This document shows positions 26,920 through 37,285 of a DNA stretch of 64,000 nucleotides, piece after piece; within the stretch, counting starts at the first letter, position 1; every line of letters starts with the position of its first letter. The notes below the pieces were generated by a model. It saw only the letters and a list, made by a program, of their open reading frames with translations, ran no database searches and was not told the DNA's origin. A program made the translations under genes and the position numbers. The DNA comes from Streptomyces sp. LUP30 (lineage in GTDB: Bacteria; Actinomycetota; Actinomycetes; Streptomycetales; Streptomycetaceae): assembly GCF_001746365.1 (NCBI RefSeq), contig NZ_MJAJ01000013.1:1-64000 (forward strand). The letters are read 5' to 3'.

Positions 26920-28188
26920 ATGACGACGAAGACTCCCCCGCAGCGGGCCGCGACGCGGCGGACGGCCCCCCAGCGGCTGCTCGCGCTCGCGCAGTTGAGC
27001 AACTCGGTGGGGGACGGCGCCTACTACACGACGTCGGCCCTGTACTTCACCCAGGTGATCGGTCTCGCTCCCGCGCGCGTGGGGCTCGGGCTGACCCTCG
27101 GGTGGGCGGTGGGCTCGCTGGCGGGAGTGCCGCTGGGACGGCTGGCCGACCGGCGCGGGGCGCGCGGGACGGCGGTGCTGCTGGCGCTGGCGACCGCGCT
27201 CACGGTGGCGTCCTTCACCCTGGTGCGCGACTTCGTGCCGTTCGTCCTCGTCGCGTGCGCGTACGCGGCCGCGCAGTCGGGGCTCGCGGCGGCCCGCCAG
27301 GCGCTGCTGGCCGGCCTGGCGCCCGCCGGGGAGCGGACGGGACTGCTGGCGCGGCTCCAGGCGACCCTGAACGCCGGTCTGGCGGTCGGCGCGGGACTCG
27401 GCGGGCTCGCGCTGCACGCCGGGACGCGGGAGGCGTACCTCGCGGTGTTCGTGGTCGACGCGGTGAGCTTCGTGGTGTGTGCGCTGCTGCTCGCCGGACT
27501 GCCCCGGGTCGCTCCCGGTACGGCGCGCCCGGGCGGGAGCGCCCTGGGCGTGCTGCGCGACCGGCCCTACGCGCTCGTGGCGCTCCTCAACACGGTGCTG
27601 CTGCTGAGGATGGCGCTGCTCAGTCTCGTGCTGCCGCTGTGGATCACCGAGCGCACCGGTGCGCCCGCCTGGCTGGTGTCCGCGCTGTTCGTGCTCAACA
27701 CCGCCGCGGTGACGGTGTTCCAGGTACGGATGGCGCGGGGTGTGAGCGGGCTGGAGAGCGCCACGCGCGCGGTGCGGCGCGCGGGGTGGGTGATGTGCGC
27801 CGCGTGCGCGGTGTTCGCCCTGTCCGCCGGGGCCTCGCCGTGGGTGGCGGCCGGCGTGCTGGTGCTGGGGTCGGTACTGCAGGCAGCGGCCGAGATGGGG
27901 CAGTCGGCGGGTTCGTGGCAGCTTTCCTTCGACCTCGCTCCTGCCGACCGCGTCGGCGAGTACCAGGGGCTGTTCGGCACGGGCGTCACGGTGGCCCGCA
28001 CCCTCGGCCCCCTGGTCCTGACCTGGCTCCTGGTCGAGTGGGGCACTCCGGGCTGGCTGCTGCTGGGCGCGGCGATGGTGGCGGCGTCGTACGCGATGGG
28101 ACCCGCGGCGCGCCGGGCGGCCGCCGGGCGGACGACGCCGGAACCGCAGCAGCCGGCCCCGCAGCAGCCGGCCCCGACGACGGCCTGA
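26920..28188 (+). CDS. MFS transporter
   Basis: 422 residues with about twelve predicted spans and the motif A loop GRLADRRGARG near residue 75. The N-terminus TTKTPPQRAATRRTAPQRLL is basic and cytoplasmic; the tail is Pro/Gln repeats. Starts at the ATG 26920 with no Shine-Dalgarno sequence; a TCTAGC -10-like box ten bases upstream suggests a leaderless message. Downstream of a MocR regulator. Resembles drug or metabolite exporters; substrate unknown. Confidence 0.85.
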   Translation: MTTKTPPQRAATRRTAPQRLLALAQLSNSVGDGAYYTTSALYFTQVIGLAPARVGLGLTLGWAVGSLAGVPLGRLADRRGARGTAVLLALATALTVASFTLVRDFVPFVLVACAYAAAQSGLAAARQALLAGLAPAGERTGLLARLQATLNAGLAVGAGLGGLALHAGTREAYLAVFVVDAVSFVVCALLLAGLPRVAPGTARPGGSALGVLRDRPYALVALLNTVLLLRMALLSLVLPLWITERTGAPAWLVSALFVLNTAAVTVFQVRMARGVSGLESATRAVRRAGWVMCAACAVFALSAGASPWVAAGVLVLGSVLQAAAEMGQSAGSWQLSFDLAPADRVGEYQGLFGTGVTVARTLGPLVLTWLLVEWGTPGWLLLGAAMVAASYAMGPAARRAAAGRTTPEPQQPAPQQPAPTTA

Positions 28189-28246
28189 CACGCCGGGCTA
28201 TGGCATCGCGGTGATTTCCTTGCCGTGCAGGTGACCTGACGGCCGG

Positions 28247-28702
28247 TCACACAGCGATCAGCGGGGCGTCCTTGCGCCACTTGAGGATCTTGTCGAAGCT
28301 CACCACGGCTCCGACGCGACCCGGTTTGTTGCCGATGTGGACGTGGTCGGCGAGCTCCTGGATGAGGAAGAGGCCCCGGCCGTGCTCGGCTTCGGCGCTC
28401 ATGCGCACCGGTGCGGGCGCGGGACGTTCGGCCGTGAACCCGGGGCCCGAGTCGGCGACCTCGATCCGGCACTTCTCGCCGTCGAGGTAGGCGGTGACGC
28501 GGTACGCCTCCGAACAGCCGCCGTGCGCGGTGTCGCCGCCGTGCTCGACGGCGTTGGCGCAGGCCTCGCTCAGGGCCACGGAGAGGTCGTAACTGACGTC
28601 GGGATCGACGCCCGCCGTCTCCATGGTGCCGAGCAGCAGGCGTCGGGCGAGCGGAACGCTCGCAGCCTCGCGCCGCAGATGGAGTGACCACCAGATGCTC
28701 AT
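28247..28702 (-). CDS. Anti-sigma-type ATP-binding protein (RsbW-like)
   Basis: 151 residues, a minimal GHKL kinase. N-box ALSEACANAVEHG near residue 45, DSGPGF near 82 and HGRGLFLIQEL near 105. Size and motif order match the RsbW/SpoIIAB serine kinases that hold sigma factors or phosphorylate STAS proteins; Streptomyces has dozens. The start is the ATG at 28702 with AGGAG eight bases upstream; the frame extends upstream without support. No STAS or sigma gene is adjacent. Converges with the MFS gene. Confidence 0.88.
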   Translation of the reverse strand: MSIWWSLHLRREAASVPLARRLLLGTMETAGVDPDVSYDLSVALSEACANAVEHGGDTAHGGCSEAYRVTAYLDGEKCRIEVADSGPGFTAERPAPAPVRMSAEAEHGRGLFLIQELADHVHIGNKPGRVGAVVSFDKILKWRKDAPLIAV

Positions 28703-28943
28703 GCTCCAGCCTCCTGGCTGCGGCTCGACATACCGATACGTATTGCCGCACCGAGCCGTATGTAAGCGCGATTTCCCCGTGATGCCGCCCATATGGGGGA
28801 TGCACGCAAGCCAGGAATCGGTGTATGCGGGACTCGCCAGCATCAGTAGTACCAGTCATACCAGAAGGTGATCTTCCGCATCGTGGGGACCTTATGGACC
28901 TGCCGTGTGGCCGCGGTAAGGCCAGTGCGATGATGAGCCCGCC

Positions 28944-29816
28944 ATGACTGCCCCCCACAGCGAACGCTCCGGTCGCGATCTACGGCTGCTGCGAGCCGCG
29001 GTGTTCGCCGCGGTCTGCGTCGTGCTGGCCGCGGCCGGGCACTCGACGGCCTCCTGCGTCGTCGTCCCGCTGTGGACGCTGGGCGCCGGGTTCCTGGGCG
29101 TCCTCGTGGTCGTGGCGCCGCTCGCCGGGCGCGAGCGCTCGCTGCCCGGCATCGCGGCCCTGCTCGCGGTCGGGCAGAGCGCGCTGCACACCCTCTTCGG
29201 ACTCGGCCAGCACACCGTCACCGCGTCCGCCACGCTCTCCGCCGACGCCTCCGCCCGGCTGTCCGGGGCGGACGCCACGCTCGTCGCCCGGGCGGCCCGG
29301 CTGGTGTGCGGGGCCACGGCGGCCGCACTCAGCCCGGCCGAGGCCCAGAAGATCCTGGTGAACGCCCGGCTCTACCCCGTCGGAACCGGCGGCGGCGGTG
29401 ACAGCACGACGGCCATGGGCGGCATGTCCGGGATGGGCTCGATGCGCAATCCGGCGGACGCCCTGTCCGCGGCCGGCTCGCCGTTCCCCCTGCTGCCCTC
29501 CCTGCCGATGCTGCTGGGCCACGTTCTGGCGGCCGTCGCCGCGGGCTGGGTGCTGCGACGCGGCGACACGGCCCTGCTGCGGCTGCTCGCCCTGTCGGCC
29601 CACGGAGTCGCCGAGGGCGCGCTCGTACGGTCCCTGCGCGGGGCGCTCGCGCTGGTGCGCGCCCTGCTCGCGGGGCTGCCGGCCGCGCCCGGAACGGGCC
29701 CGCGCGTCCCGTGCGCCCCGCTGCTCACTCCGGCCGCTCCGCGCATCACCACACTCCAGCACTCGGTGATCAGGCGAGGACCGCCGCACGTCTGCGCTCT
29801 CGTCCTCGCTGCCTGA
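28944..29816 (+). CDS. Integral membrane protein at the head of the copper locus
   Basis: 290 residues. Hydrophobic segments lie at about residues 17-38, 42-65 and 70-92, and another near 185-208; a long periplasmic-like region at 95-180 contains a Gly/Met patch (GGMSGMGSMRNP). Met-rich patches of this kind occur in copper-binding proteins, which would fit its position before YcnI, Sco and ECuC. The Cys/His-rich C-terminus (TTLQHSVIRRGPPHVCALVLAA) is short. Family not recognised; the copper role is inference from context. Confidence 0.75.
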   Translation: MTAPHSERSGRDLRLLRAAVFAAVCVVLAAAGHSTASCVVVPLWTLGAGFLGVLVVVAPLAGRERSLPGIAALLAVGQSALHTLFGLGQHTVTASATLSADASARLSGADATLVARAARLVCGATAAALSPAEAQKILVNARLYPVGTGGGGDSTTAMGGMSGMGSMRNPADALSAAGSPFPLLPSLPMLLGHVLAAVAAGWVLRRGDTALLRLLALSAHGVAEGALVRSLRGALALVRALLAGLPAAPGTGPRVPCAPLLTPAAPRITTLQHSVIRRGPPHVCALVLAA

Positions 29817-29942
29817 CGCGACACGACCAGCACTCCACCACGACCGGGGAGAGCGGCCGCCGTCGTGCGGCACGCGCGCGTGCGCACAACCGTGCACACG
29901 CTCCTCAGCCACAGACTCACTCAGAGTGGAGCGCTCTCTGTC

Positions 29943-30710
29943 ATGAAGGCCTCTCGTATCGCCGCTCGTGTCGCCGCCGCCGCTGCCGTCTCCGGAGCCG
30001 GCGTCCTGGCGCTGTCCTCGCCCGCCCTCGCCCACGTCAGCGTCGCCGCCGAGGGCGCCGCGGCCAAGGGCGGCTACGCGGTCGTCGACTTCAAGGTCCC
30101 CAACGAGCGGGACAACGCCTCGACCGCCAAGCTCGAGGTCGCCTTCCCGACCGACCACCCGCTGGCCTCCGCGATGCCGGAGCCGATCCAGGGCTGGAAG
30201 ATCGACGTCACCAAGGCGAAGCTCGCCAAGCCCATCGAGGTGCACGGCAAGCAGATCTCCGAGGCGGTTTCCAAGATCACCTGGACCGCCACCGGCGGGG
30301 GCGTCAAGCCCGGCTTCTTCCAGAAGTTCCCGGTGTCCGTCGGCGCGCTGCCCGAGGACGCCGACGAACTGGTCTTCAAGGCGATCCAGACGTACTCCGA
30401 CAAGGAGGTCGTCCGCTGGATCGAGGTCCAGGAGGACGGCGCCGAGGAGCCCGAGAACCCGGCCCCCGTGCTCGCCCTGACCGCCGCCTCCAAGGACGGC
30501 CACCACGGCGCCGGCGCCGAGGACGCCTCCGACAAGTCCGACGACGCCAAGGCGACCGCGACCGAGGCGGCCTCCGACTCCGACGGCACCGACACCACCG
30601 CCCGGGTCCTCGGCGTGGTCGGCATCGTCGTCGGCGCCGCGGGCGTCGCGTACGGCGTGCTCGCCGGCCGCCGCCGTACCACCACCACCGCCACCGCCAC
30701 CGAGGCCTGA
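29943..30710 (+). CDS. YcnI-family (DUF1775) copper-binding membrane-anchored protein
   Basis: 255 residues. A signal peptide ends ALA, so the mature protein begins HVSV; the N-terminal His is the copper ligand in YcnI proteins. The DUF1775 domain covers about 33-175, with conserved WKIDVTKAKL and ITWTATGGGVKPGFF. An acidic linker with TATEAASDSD and a C-terminal span (VLGVVGIVVGAAGVAYGVLAG) anchor it outside the membrane. In other bacteria ycnI sits with CopCD-like ycnJ; here the CopC-CopD fusion is three genes downstream. Start ATG 29943. Confidence 0.92.
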   Translation: MKASRIAARVAAAAAVSGAGVLALSSPALAHVSVAAEGAAAKGGYAVVDFKVPNERDNASTAKLEVAFPTDHPLASAMPEPIQGWKIDVTKAKLAKPIEVHGKQISEAVSKITWTATGGGVKPGFFQKFPVSVGALPEDADELVFKAIQTYSDKEVVRWIEVQEDGAEEPENPAPVLALTAASKDGHHGAGAEDASDKSDDAKATATEAASDSDGTDTTARVLGVVGIVVGAAGVAYGVLAGRRRTTTTATATEA

Positions 30711-30857
30711 CCCACGCCCGCGTCGGACGGCCGCCGCCGCCCGACATCGGCTCCCGACGGTGCGCACCGGGGTGCACGGCCTTCCGTACACCCCGTCCGT
30801 ACAGCTGCTCCGGGCCCCCGGTGCGCACCGGATTTCACACATCTGGGACGTTTCTCT

Positions 30858-31505
30858 ATGCGCAAGAAGACGTACGCCGTGGCCGCGCTGTTCGCGGCCG
30901 CCACCCTCACCCTCTCCGCCTGCGGCAGCAGCGACAGCGGCAGCCCCGTGGCCTCCGTCTCCCAGGAAGCCGGGCAGCGGCCCGTCACCGTGCTCGACCA
31001 GCCCTTCACCAAGCCCGCCCTGGTGCTCACCGACACCCAGGGCAAGCCGTACGACCTCCGCAAGGAGACGGCCGGCCGACCGACGCTGATCTACTTCGGC
31101 TACACCAACTGCCCGGATGTCTGCCCGCTGACGATGAACAACATCGCCGTCGCCAAGAAGCAGCTGCCCAAGGCCGAGCAGGACGCGCTGCGCGTCGTGT
31201 TCGTCACCACCGACCCGGACCGCGACACCCCGGCGGCGCTCGGCGCATGGCTCAAGGGCATCGACCCCGAGGTCGTCGGCCTGACCGGGAAGTTCGCCAC
31301 CGTCCAGGCCGCCGCCTACCGCCTCGGCATCACCGTGGAGGCACCGCACAAGGACAAGAACGGCAAGATCGTCTCCACCCACGGCACCCAGGTCGTCGCC
31401 TTCTCCCCGAAGACGAACGCGGGCTACCTGCTGTACGGCGAGGACGCCACGGTCGACGACTACACCAAGGACCTTCCCAAGATCGTCAAGGGGGAGAACC
31501 CGTGA
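30858..31505 (+). CDS. sco: Sco1/SenC-family copper chaperone lipoprotein
   Basis: 215 residues. Lipobox LTLSAC lipidates the Cys at about 20. The thioredoxin-like fold carries the copper site Cys85-x3-Cys89 (NCPDVC) and His175 (STHGTQ). Sco proteins deliver copper to the Cu(A) site of cytochrome c oxidase; in S. lividans Sco also serves the development pathway. Its stop codon overlaps the next start (GTGA), so sco and the following chaperone are translationally coupled. Confidence 0.94.
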   Translation: MRKKTYAVAALFAAATLTLSACGSSDSGSPVASVSQEAGQRPVTVLDQPFTKPALVLTDTQGKPYDLRKETAGRPTLIYFGYTNCPDVCPLTMNNIAVAKKQLPKAEQDALRVVFVTTDPDRDTPAALGAWLKGIDPEVVGLTGKFATVQAAAYRLGITVEAPHKDKNGKIVSTHGTQVVAFSPKTNAGYLLYGEDATVDDYTKDLPKIVKGENP

Positions 31506-31972
31506 GGTCGACACGGACCGCGCGACTTCTCGCCGCACCGACGGCCGTGGTCACGAGCGCCCTGCTGCTGGCGGGCTGCGGGTCGGACGCGGACGGCACC
31601 GCGGAACTGTCCGTTCAGGCCGCCTACATCCCGCAACCCGTCTCCGACACCATGGCCGCCGGCTTCCTCACCGTCGTCAACAAGGGCGACGCGAAGGACG
31701 AGCTGACCTCCGTCACCAGCTCGACCGCGGGCCATGTGACCCTGCACAGGACCGTCGGGTCGTCGATGGAGCAGGTCAGCTCCCTCGACGTGCCCGCACA
31801 CGGTCAACTCGTGTTCAAGAGCGGCGGGAACCACCTGATGTTCGAGATGCTGAAGAGCAAGCCGGTACAGGGCGAGACCGTGACCGTCCAACTGCACTTC
31901 GCCGCCTCCGACCCCCTCAAGGTCGAGATGCCGGTGAAGTCCGCCACGTACAGCCCCAAGACCGGCCACTGA
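31502..31972 (+). CDS. ecuC: PCu(A)C-family extracytoplasmic copper chaperone (ECuC-like)
   Basis: 156 residues. Signal with lipobox LLLAGC. The cupredoxin-like domain has the PCu(A)C copper motif: His in HVTLHR, Met in SSMEQV, and the downstream HLMFEM cluster. This chaperone passes Cu(I) to Sco or directly to the oxidase. The GTG start at 31502 overlaps the sco stop by 4 bp. The order sco, ecuC, copCD-like, dtpA matches the S. lividans copper-trafficking locus as I recall it; the symbol is given on that basis. Confidence 0.9.
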   Translation: MRSTRTARLLAAPTAVVTSALLLAGCGSDADGTAELSVQAAYIPQPVSDTMAAGFLTVVNKGDAKDELTSVTSSTAGHVTLHRTVGSSMEQVSSLDVPAHGQLVFKSGGNHLMFEMLKSKPVQGETVTVQLHFAASDPLKVEMPVKSATYSPKTGH

Positions 31973-31985
31973 GGGAGGGACCACC

Positions 31986-34067
<2,082 letters not shown>

Positions 34068-34074
34068 CCGCACC

Positions 34075-35559
34075 ATGCCCGACCAGTCCCTCCCCGACGC
34101 CCGTACACCCGAGGCCCCCCAGCCCGGCGCGCGCACCGGCAAGGCCGGCACGCCCAAGGCCGGTGCCGCCGAGGCCCGCACGAACAAGGCCGGCACGAAC
34201 AAGGCCCGCACGAACAAGGCCGGCACGAGCAGGGCCGGCGCAGCCAAGGCCGCCCATGCGTCCGTCGACGCGGGCGTCCAGTCGGACTCCGTCTCCGCCT
34301 CCCCGCCTCCTCCCGTCTCCGGGTCCCCCTCCGTCTCCGGCGAGGGGCTGACTCGGCGCAAGCTGCTCGGCACCGCCGGAGCGACCGGGCTCGTCCTCGG
34401 CGCCGCGGGCGCGGCAGCCGGATACGCCGCCGCCCCCGCGCAGGCCACCCCGCTCTCCTCGATCGGGTCCGGGCAGGCGATGTTCCACGTGAAACATCAG
34501 CCGGGGATCACCCAGGGCCTCCAGGCCCGTGGTCATCTCGTCGCCTTCGATCTCACCGCGGGAGCGGGCCGCAAGGAGGCCGCCGCGCTGCTGCGCCGCT
34601 GGTCGGACACGGCCCGGCGGCTGATGGCGGGCGAGGCCGCCGCGCACGACGACACCGATGTGGCCCGGGACGCCGGCCCCTCCTCCCTGACGATCACCTT
34701 CGGCTTCGGCAACAGCTTCTTCGCCCGCACCGGTCTGGAGAAGCAGCGTCCGGTCGCCCTCGACCCGCTCCCGGACTTCTCCTCCGACCACCTCGACAAG
34801 GCCCGGAGCAACGGTGACCTGTGGGTGCAGATCGGTGCGGACGACGCCCTGGTCGCCTTCCACGCCCTGCGCGCGATCCAGAAGGACGCGGGCAGCGCCG
34901 CGAAGGTCCGCTGGCAGATGAACGGCTTCAACCGAACGCCGGGGGCCACCGCCCACCCCATGACGGCCCGCAACCTGATGGGGCAGATGGACGGCACCCG
35001 GAATCCCAGAACGACCGACTCCGACTTCGACGAGCGCATCTTCGTCCCGGCCTCCGGCACCAAGGACCCGGCGTGGATGGCCAACGGCTCCTACGCCGTC
35101 GTACGCCGTATCCGCATGCTCCTCGACGACTGGGAAAAACTGTCCCTCAAGGCGCAGGAGCAGGTCATCGGACGTCGCAAGGCGGACGGCGCGGCCCTGT
35201 CCGGAGGGACCGAGACGACCGAGATGGACCTGGAGAAGACCGACGCGAACGGCGATCTGGTCGTCCCGATCAACGCGCACGCCCGCATCACGCGCCCCGA
35301 CCAGAACGGCGGCGCGGCCATCCTTCGGCGGCCCTTCTCCTACCACGACGGCATCGACCCGGACGGCACTCCCGATGCTGGCCTGCTGTTCGTCTGCTGG
35401 CAGGCGGACCCCCTGCGCGGCTTCGTCACGGTGCAACGCAAGCTGGACCGGGGCGACGCGCTGTCCCAGTACATCCGCCACGAGTCGAGCGGCCTGTTCG
35501 CGGTACCCGGCGGGGCCGCGGAGGGGGAGTACGTGGGGCAGCGGCTGCTGGAGGCGTGA
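34075..35559 (+). CDS. dtpA: Tat-secreted dye-decolourising peroxidase (DtpA)
   Basis: 494 residues. A heme peroxidase of the DyP/EfeB family: the GxxDG catalytic motif GQMDGTRNP has Asp306, and the distal Arg and proximal His lie in the C-terminal half. The twin-arginine signal LTRRKLLG begins only at about residue 93, after a 90-residue leader rich in NKAGT/NKART repeats, unusually long for a Tat n-region. In S. lividans DtpA is needed for GlxA maturation and aerial growth. A ParB-site-like sequence lies inside the gene (34482). Follows the CopC-CopD gene by 7 bp. Confidence 0.93.
   Translation: MPDQSLPDARTPEAPQPGARTGKAGTPKAGAAEARTNKAGTNKARTNKAGTSRAGAAKAAHASVDAGVQSDSVSASPPPPVSGSPSVSGEGLTRRKLLGTAGATGLVLGAAGAAAGYAAAPAQATPLSSIGSGQAMFHVKHQPGITQGLQARGHLVAFDLTAGAGRKEAAALLRRWSDTARRLMAGEAAAHDDTDVARDAGPSSLTITFGFGNSFFARTGLEKQRPVALDPLPDFSSDHLDKARSNGDLWVQIGADDALVAFHALRAIQKDAGSAAKVRWQMNGFNRTPGATAHPMTARNLMGQMDGTRNPRTTDSDFDERIFVPASGTKDPAWMANGSYAVVRRIRMLLDDWEKLSLKAQEQVIGRRKADGAALSGGTETTEMDLEKTDANGDLVVPINAHARITRPDQNGGAAILRRPFSYHDGIDPDGTPDAGLLFVCWQADPLRGFVTVQRKLDRGDALSQYIRHESSGLFAVPGGAAEGEYVGQRLLEA
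34482..34495. other. ParB site (parS), one mismatch, inside dtpA
   Basis: GTTCCACGTGAAAC differs from the Streptomyces parS GTTTCACGTGAAAC at one base. It encodes FHVK within the mature protein. Confidence 0.6.
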
Positions 35560-35770
35560 GGCGGCGGCTGACGGCCGCTGCTACCGCGGCTGCTGCTACT
35601 GCTGGTGCTGTTCCTGGTGCTCGTGCTGCTCCCGGTGCTGGCGACGGGCGAGCGGGGCTGCGGGGCTGCGGGACAGACGAAGTTACGGTCCGCGGCGCGG
35701 ATTCATTCCTGCGAGGGGCACCTCGTGAGACGCGTGGGCCCGGATACGCAAGGGCCATTAGGGTGAGGTC

Positions 35771-36703
35771 ATGCCAGCGAGCTATGCGTATCTCGGCCCC
35801 GAGGGCACCTTCACGGAGGTTGCCCTGCGCACGCTTCCGGAGGCGGCCACCCGGCAGCTGATGCCGTACGTGTCGGTGCAGTCCGCGCTCGACGCGGTCC
35901 GCTCCGGCGAGGCCGAGGCGGCGTTCGTGCCCATCGAGAACTCGGTCGAGGGCGGGATCACCACGACGCTGGACGAGCTGGTCGCCGGCGCGCCTCTGAT
36001 GATCTACCGCGAGGTCCTGCTGTCGATCACGTTCGCGCTGCTGGTCCGGCCCGGCACCGAGCTGGCGGACATCAAGACGGTCTCCGCCCACCCGGCCGCG
36101 CAGCCCCAGGTGCGCAACTGGCTGAAGGGGAACCTTCCGGACGCCCTCTGGGAGTCGGCCGCCTCCAACGCGGACGCCGCCCGGCTGGTCCAGGAAGGCC
36201 GCTACGACGCCGCCTTCGCCGGTGAGTTCGCCGCCGCCCGCTACGGGCTGACCGCCCTGGAGACCGGGATCCACGACGCCGAGAACGCGCAGACCCGGTT
36301 CGTGCTGGTGGGCCGGCCGGCCCGGCCCGCCGCACCGACCGGCGCGGACAAGACGTCCGTCGTGCTGTGGCAGCGCGACGACCATCCCGGCGGCCTGCGT
36401 GACCTGCTGGGCGAGTTCGCCACCCGGGGCGTCAACCTCATGCTGCTGCAGTCCCGTCCGACGGGCGCCGGCATCGGCAACTACTGCTTCTGCATCGACG
36501 CCGAGGGGCACATCTCCGACCGCCGGATGGCCGAAGCCCTCATGGGACTAAAACGGATCTGCCGTGAGGTGCGTTTCCTCGGCTCGTACCCGCGTGCGGA
36601 GGTCGACGCGGCGGACGTCGAAGCGCCGTTGCCCGGGACGTCGGACGGGGAGTTCATGGCGGCTGCGGACTGGGTGGCGCGCTGCCAGGACGGCCGTTTC
36701 TAG
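35771..36703 (+). CDS. pheA: Prephenate dehydratase
   Basis: 310 residues. It converts prephenate to phenylpyruvate in phenylalanine synthesis. The two catalytic lobes cover 1-190 (YLGPEGTFTEVAL; IENSVEGGITTTLDEL), with the conserved Thr-Arg-Phe in AQTRFVLVG at about 174. The ACT regulatory domain at 200-285 includes PGGLRDLL and the LLQSRPTG phenylalanine-binding segment. There is no fused chorismate mutase, as usual for actinobacteria. Followed by a 580-bp gap with DnaA boxes before serS. Confidence 0.95.
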   Translation: MPASYAYLGPEGTFTEVALRTLPEAATRQLMPYVSVQSALDAVRSGEAEAAFVPIENSVEGGITTTLDELVAGAPLMIYREVLLSITFALLVRPGTELADIKTVSAHPAAQPQVRNWLKGNLPDALWESAASNADAARLVQEGRYDAAFAGEFAAARYGLTALETGIHDAENAQTRFVLVGRPARPAAPTGADKTSVVLWQRDDHPGGLRDLLGEFATRGVNLMLLQSRPTGAGIGNYCFCIDAEGHISDRRMAEALMGLKRICREVRFLGSYPRAEVDAADVEAPLPGTSDGEFMAAADWVARCQDGRF

Positions 36704-36746
36704 CCTGCCCTACCCGTCCGCCATCGGTCCTACCTGCATATCTTCG

Positions 36747-37058
36747 TTATCCACAGAAGTTATCCACAGGGCAGCTTCTCGACCTGGGGACAAGTCGACA
36801 ACGAAGCACCATTCAGTCGACAAATCGGTCCTCGTGCCCTCGGGGCGGCTCGCCACCCGCCCGTCACCCCTCGTCCACCTGTTTCCTTCGATCAACCCTT
36901 GAGGGCGACCCATTTCCACCCGAAAGTGGACTCGCACCGGGTTTGGGCAGGGAATTCTCCAGCGCGCGAAGAGGCATTGGAATGATCCATTCCGATGTCC
37001 ACAGACCTTTCGCACACCCTGTGGATAACTCACACAGGGTGTGGATTCCTGTGGACAA
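36747..37058. other. DnaA-box cluster between pheA and serS
   Basis: Exact boxes: TTATCCACA at 36747 and 36760 (+), and at 37020 (-); TTGTCCACA at 37050 (-). One- or two-mismatch boxes: 36785 (-), 36995 (+), 37040 (-). Forward boxes sit on the left and reverse boxes on the right. An 11-bp inverted repeat, CACACCCTGTG/CACAGGGTGTG (37013-37043), overlaps the 37020 box. This fits the non-oriC DnaA titration cluster D78 described in S. coelicolor; the identification is by content and probable map position. Confidence 0.8.
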
Positions 37059-37147
37059 CTCCGCCCCCAAATCCCGTGCGGTGCAAGGAAGTCGAGTCAA
37101 CGCGACGCCTGCCACATGCTCCGTCCCAGGGAGTGAGACACTCTTTA

Positions 37148-37175
37148 TTGACACACTCGGCAATTACCCCATAAC
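37148..37175 (+). promoter_or_regulatory. Candidate serS promoter
   Basis: TTGACA at 37148-37153 and CATAAC at 37170-37175 with a 16-bp spacer, about 110 bp before the serS start, resembling HrdB-type promoters. A second -10-like TAGCCT at 37273-37278 could drive a nearly leaderless transcript. Confidence 0.45.
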
Positions 37176-37285
37176 GCACCGTAAGTAGCGATTCGGAACG
37201 AACAGCGGAGGACGTCGGAACACTCGACGTGCGACGCGGGAATCTGAGTCGTGAGCCGCAACCCCGCACGGGTAGCCTTGGCCGC

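Noticed and set aside
28980..31538. Minus-strand open frame of 852 codons opposite the copper genes
   Set aside because: It has low-complexity Val/Gly/Asp composition, no start site, and runs antisense to well-supported YcnI and Sco genes; a G+C-driven artefact.
36704..37285. T-box riboswitch upstream of serS
   Set aside because: No specifier loop or T-box sequence (UGGN) pattern could be found; the gap is explained by DnaA boxes and a promoter.
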